DNA from: Bacteroidales bacterium UBA5281
Lineage (GTDB): Bacteria > Bacteroidota > Bacteroidia > Bacteroidales > Lentimicrobiaceae
NCBI GenBank assembly: GCA_002410555.1
Contig: DHSR01000007.1
Coordinates: 1 to 18,806 of the forward strand
Length of the DNA stretch: 18,806 nt
Direction of reading: 5' to 3'
Shown one piece after another: positions 17,767 through 18,806 of the stretch (positions are counted from its first letter, which is position 1; every line of letters begins with the position of its first letter). The position numbers were made by a program, and so were the translations under genes. The notes beneath the pieces are model-generated. The model searched no databases and was not told the origin of the DNA. It saw nothing but the letters and a program-made list of their open reading frames with translations.

Positions 17767-18042
17767 ATGGAATTTAATGAACAAATGGATGCTTATTTTA
17801 ACATGGCGATGTATTCACAAAATAGCACCACTCTGCCAGGCATAGAAGTCGTATGGCATGAGAAAATTGGAGTTGGATATGTAAAGGGTGGTATCCCTTT
17901 TTGGTGGGGACTAACCGATCAAATGAAAAATCCATTAGCCCAGTACCGTATTCTAGATGAAGGATCCGAGATATTGTATATTACAGTTGGCATTCCTTTT
18001 GCTATAATAGGGGCTGGGGAGATTATTGGCTATATTTCATAA
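17767..18042 (+). CDS. In-frame continuation of the orphan RHS tip (likely pseudogene fragment)
   Basis: This 91-residue frame is in the same phase as the orphan RHS gene that ends at 17745. Seven further sense codons (TGGYSNY) link that stop to this ATG, so the two read as one 380-codon frame broken by a single TAA. The sequence includes MDAYFNMAMYSQNSTTLPGI, GGIPFWWG and a hydrophobic C-terminal segment (ITVGIPFAIIGAGEIIG). It has no signal peptide. I take it for the middle of the tip rather than a gene of its own, though an internal start could still express it. Its end overlaps the region where the reading frame appears to shift into the next small ORF. Confidence 0.5.
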   Translation: MEFNEQMDAYFNMAMYSQNSTTLPGIEVVWHEKIGVGYVKGGIPFWWGLTDQMKNPLAQYRILDEGSEILYITVGIPFAIIGAGEIIGYIS

Positions 18043-18055
18043 CAATCAATTATCA

Positions 18056-18223
18056 ATGGCACTTTGGAAATATCCAAATGCTGGTGGGAGAGGCTTAAAT
18101 ATACTTAGTGACGGCAAACGACTTATTGGCTTTGATTGGCATAAATTTAAACTTGGGGGCAAAATGGTTAATAGGCCACATATTGATTTACCTTATTTTA
18201 AATGGCATCATTGGCCATGGTAA
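18056..18223 (+). CDS. Small ORF resembling the extreme C-terminus of a polymorphic toxin
   Basis: From the ATG at 18056 the frame encodes 55 residues: LWKYPNAGGRGLNIL, then GKRLIGFDWHKFKLGGKMV, NRPHIDLPYF and the ending HHWPW. A TTG at 18026 could extend it by ten residues, and the frame is open back to 18011. The dense His/Trp/Asp pattern and the small size look like a toxin's catalytic end rather than a free protein, and I suspect a nuclease-like or metal-binding site (inference only). It is one frame removed from the preceding tip fragment, with open-frame overlap at 18011-18042, so one inserted base (or a two-base loss) there would explain the split. A candidate immunity gene begins 12 bases later. 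Confidence 0.5.
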   Translation: MALWKYPNAGGRGLNILSDGKRLIGFDWHKFKLGGKMVNRPHIDLPYFKWHHWPW

Positions 18224-18235
18224 ATTGCATGCTAT

Positions 18236-18502
18236 ATGAAGTCAGAAAAAGAAATAATCTTAGAGAAATTAATTGTGAGAGCCCTTCATGGAGATATCAC
18301 GCTCGAAGAGTTATATACTTTTGAGAATATTATTTCTGATAAGGAACCCTTGTATTTAGAAATATTTCATGATATAGAACAGGCTGTTGAGCATTTTCCT
18401 GCTTCATTTCTTAAAGGTTATCCATTATATGAGGCATTTCAAAACACTAAGGAATATATTAAGTTAATAGAAGACTTGAATATACTAAGAAAGAATATTT
18501 AA
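18236..18502 (+). CDS. Small acidic protein, candidate cytosolic immunity protein
   Basis: This 88-residue protein is mostly helical by appearance and rich in Glu, Leu and Ile (KEIILEKLIVRALHGDIT, LEELYTFENIIS, FPASFLKGYPLYEAF). It has no signal peptide or membrane segment, so it should stay in the cytosol. Small acidic helical proteins directly after an RHS toxin tip are typically immunity proteins, and it lies 12 bases after the small toxin-end ORF. The DNA is strongly AT-rich compared with the RHS core. I do not recognise a named immunity family. If the tip is dead, this gene may persist as an orphan immunity protecting against relatives that carry the same tip. Confidence 0.6.
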   Translation: MKSEKEIILEKLIVRALHGDITLEELYTFENIISDKEPLYLEIFHDIEQAVEHFPASFLKGYPLYEAFQNTKEYIKLIEDLNILRKNI

Positions 18503-18619
18503 TCATTTTTTGACTCTTTATCCTTGTCAGATATACATTGATTTTCCCAGAATCCATCTTTCATTTAAGAATTAATTAAAGAGAACGCAACCGGCTGGAG
18601 AGTTGTCTCTTTGCAGTAT

Positions 18620-18637
18620 AATTGGGTTTCCCCAATT
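18620..18637 (+). terminator. Possible terminator hairpin after the orphan toxin/immunity module
   Basis: AATTGGG (18620-18626), loop TTTC, CCCAATT (18631-18637), followed by TTG: a perfect seven-base-pair stem with a short T-run. It lies about 120 bases after the immunity-like gene and just before an RHS relic. The T tract is short, so function is uncertain. The stretch 18503-18619 shows nothing else recognisable. Confidence 0.3.
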
Positions 18638-18653
18638 TTGCCCGGGCAGAAGT

Positions 18654-18779
18654 TTGTACAGTTGGTTTACTGGGTGTTCAGAAATCATTATCTTTGAACA
18701 AAAAACCGATACCATCACTTACATTACCTCACCGGAAGGCCTCACGGCCATTGAAATTACCTCCACAGTAAAAATTTAA
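18654..18779 (+). pseudogene. Relic of another RHS core
   Basis: One frame reads SEIIIFEQ, then KTDTITYITSPEGL, TAIEITS and stops at TAA (18777-18779). It aligns with residues about 1695-1725 of the giant RHS protein (EKIIFADQ, YITSPEGLTAIEITS), and the DNA at about 18719-18764 is nearly identical to about 14849-14894. Similarity ends abruptly at the right, where the giant gene continues into its core and this copy goes straight to a stop. There is no start codon or intact domain, so it is a fragment left by recombination or deletion. Confidence 0.7.
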
Positions 18780-18785
18780 AAAAAA

Positions 18786-18806
18786 CTCTGTGATACTCTG
18801 TGTCAA
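18786..18806 (+). repeat. CTCTGTG short tandem repeat at the right edge
   Basis: CTCTGTG occurs twice (18786-18792 and 18796-18802), separated by ATA, directly after the RHS relic and an A-run. The array may continue beyond the window. It resembles the short intergenic repeats common in this phylum, but two copies are too few to be certain. Confidence 0.35.

Noticed and set aside
1..18806. CRISPR arrays, tRNA or rRNA genes, transposases or phage integrases
   Set aside because: I found no regularly spaced repeats, cloverleaf-like sequence or transposase/integrase motif anywhere in the window. The fibre-like gene alone is not evidence of a prophage.

Overview
The window looks like a chromosomal piece of a Bacteroidota (CFB-group) bacterium. 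The reasons are type IX secretion (T9SS) C-terminal sorting domains on two proteins, SprB/HYR-like and Listeria-Bacteroides (InlB B) repeats in a giant surface protein, Bacteroidota-style lipoprotein signals, a near-consensus -33/-7 promoter (TTG, 20 bases, TACTTTTG), very few Shine-Dalgarno sites, and TAA as the stop codon of every intact gene. No tRNA, rRNA, CRISPR array or transposase is visible.

Layout. (1) 1-4046, minus strand: the first 1348 codons of a giant mosaic cell-surface protein that runs off the left edge. (2) 4047-5068: about 1 kb of AT-rich non-coding DNA between divergent genes, with a good promoter for the minus-strand gene. (3) 5069-16806, plus strand: a tightly packed run of exported proteins. 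In order these are an unknown lipoprotein, a T9SS cargo protein, a YadA-head/tail-fibre-like protein broken near its end by an in-frame TAG, a 145-residue T9SS protein carrying one YD-repeat-like motif, a 2166-residue SpvB/FG-GAP/YD-repeat/RHS protein with a polymorphic-toxin C-terminus, and a lipoprotein beginning two bases after it that is the likely immunity protein. (4) 16807-18806: a bank of displaced RHS material. It holds an orphan RHS core with a different tip (interrupted by an in-frame TAA and apparently a frameshift), a small ORF that looks like the end of that tip, a candidate cytosolic immunity protein, and at the right edge a relic of yet another RHS core.

How the genes may work together. 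The RHS protein has a Sec signal, an SpvB-like module, six calcium-site-like FG-GAP repeats, a YD-repeat shell and a core ending in DPSG, followed by a variable tip. This is the architecture of a contact-dependent or secreted polymorphic toxin. The downstream orphan cassette shares 279 bp of RHS core with the main gene (about 88% identical by my count, no gaps), with abrupt loss of similarity on both sides. That is the arrangement expected of a reservoir that can swap new tips onto the main gene. The upstream secreted proteins may be delivery or surface partners; this is inferred only from their close spacing and common direction.

Most notable are the shared-core/orphan-tip arrangement, two in-frame nonsense codons in otherwise good reading frames, the YD-motif/T9SS mini-protein just before an RHS protein that lacks a sorting domain, and a three-armed TGGCAT/ATGCCA repeat in front of the RHS gene.
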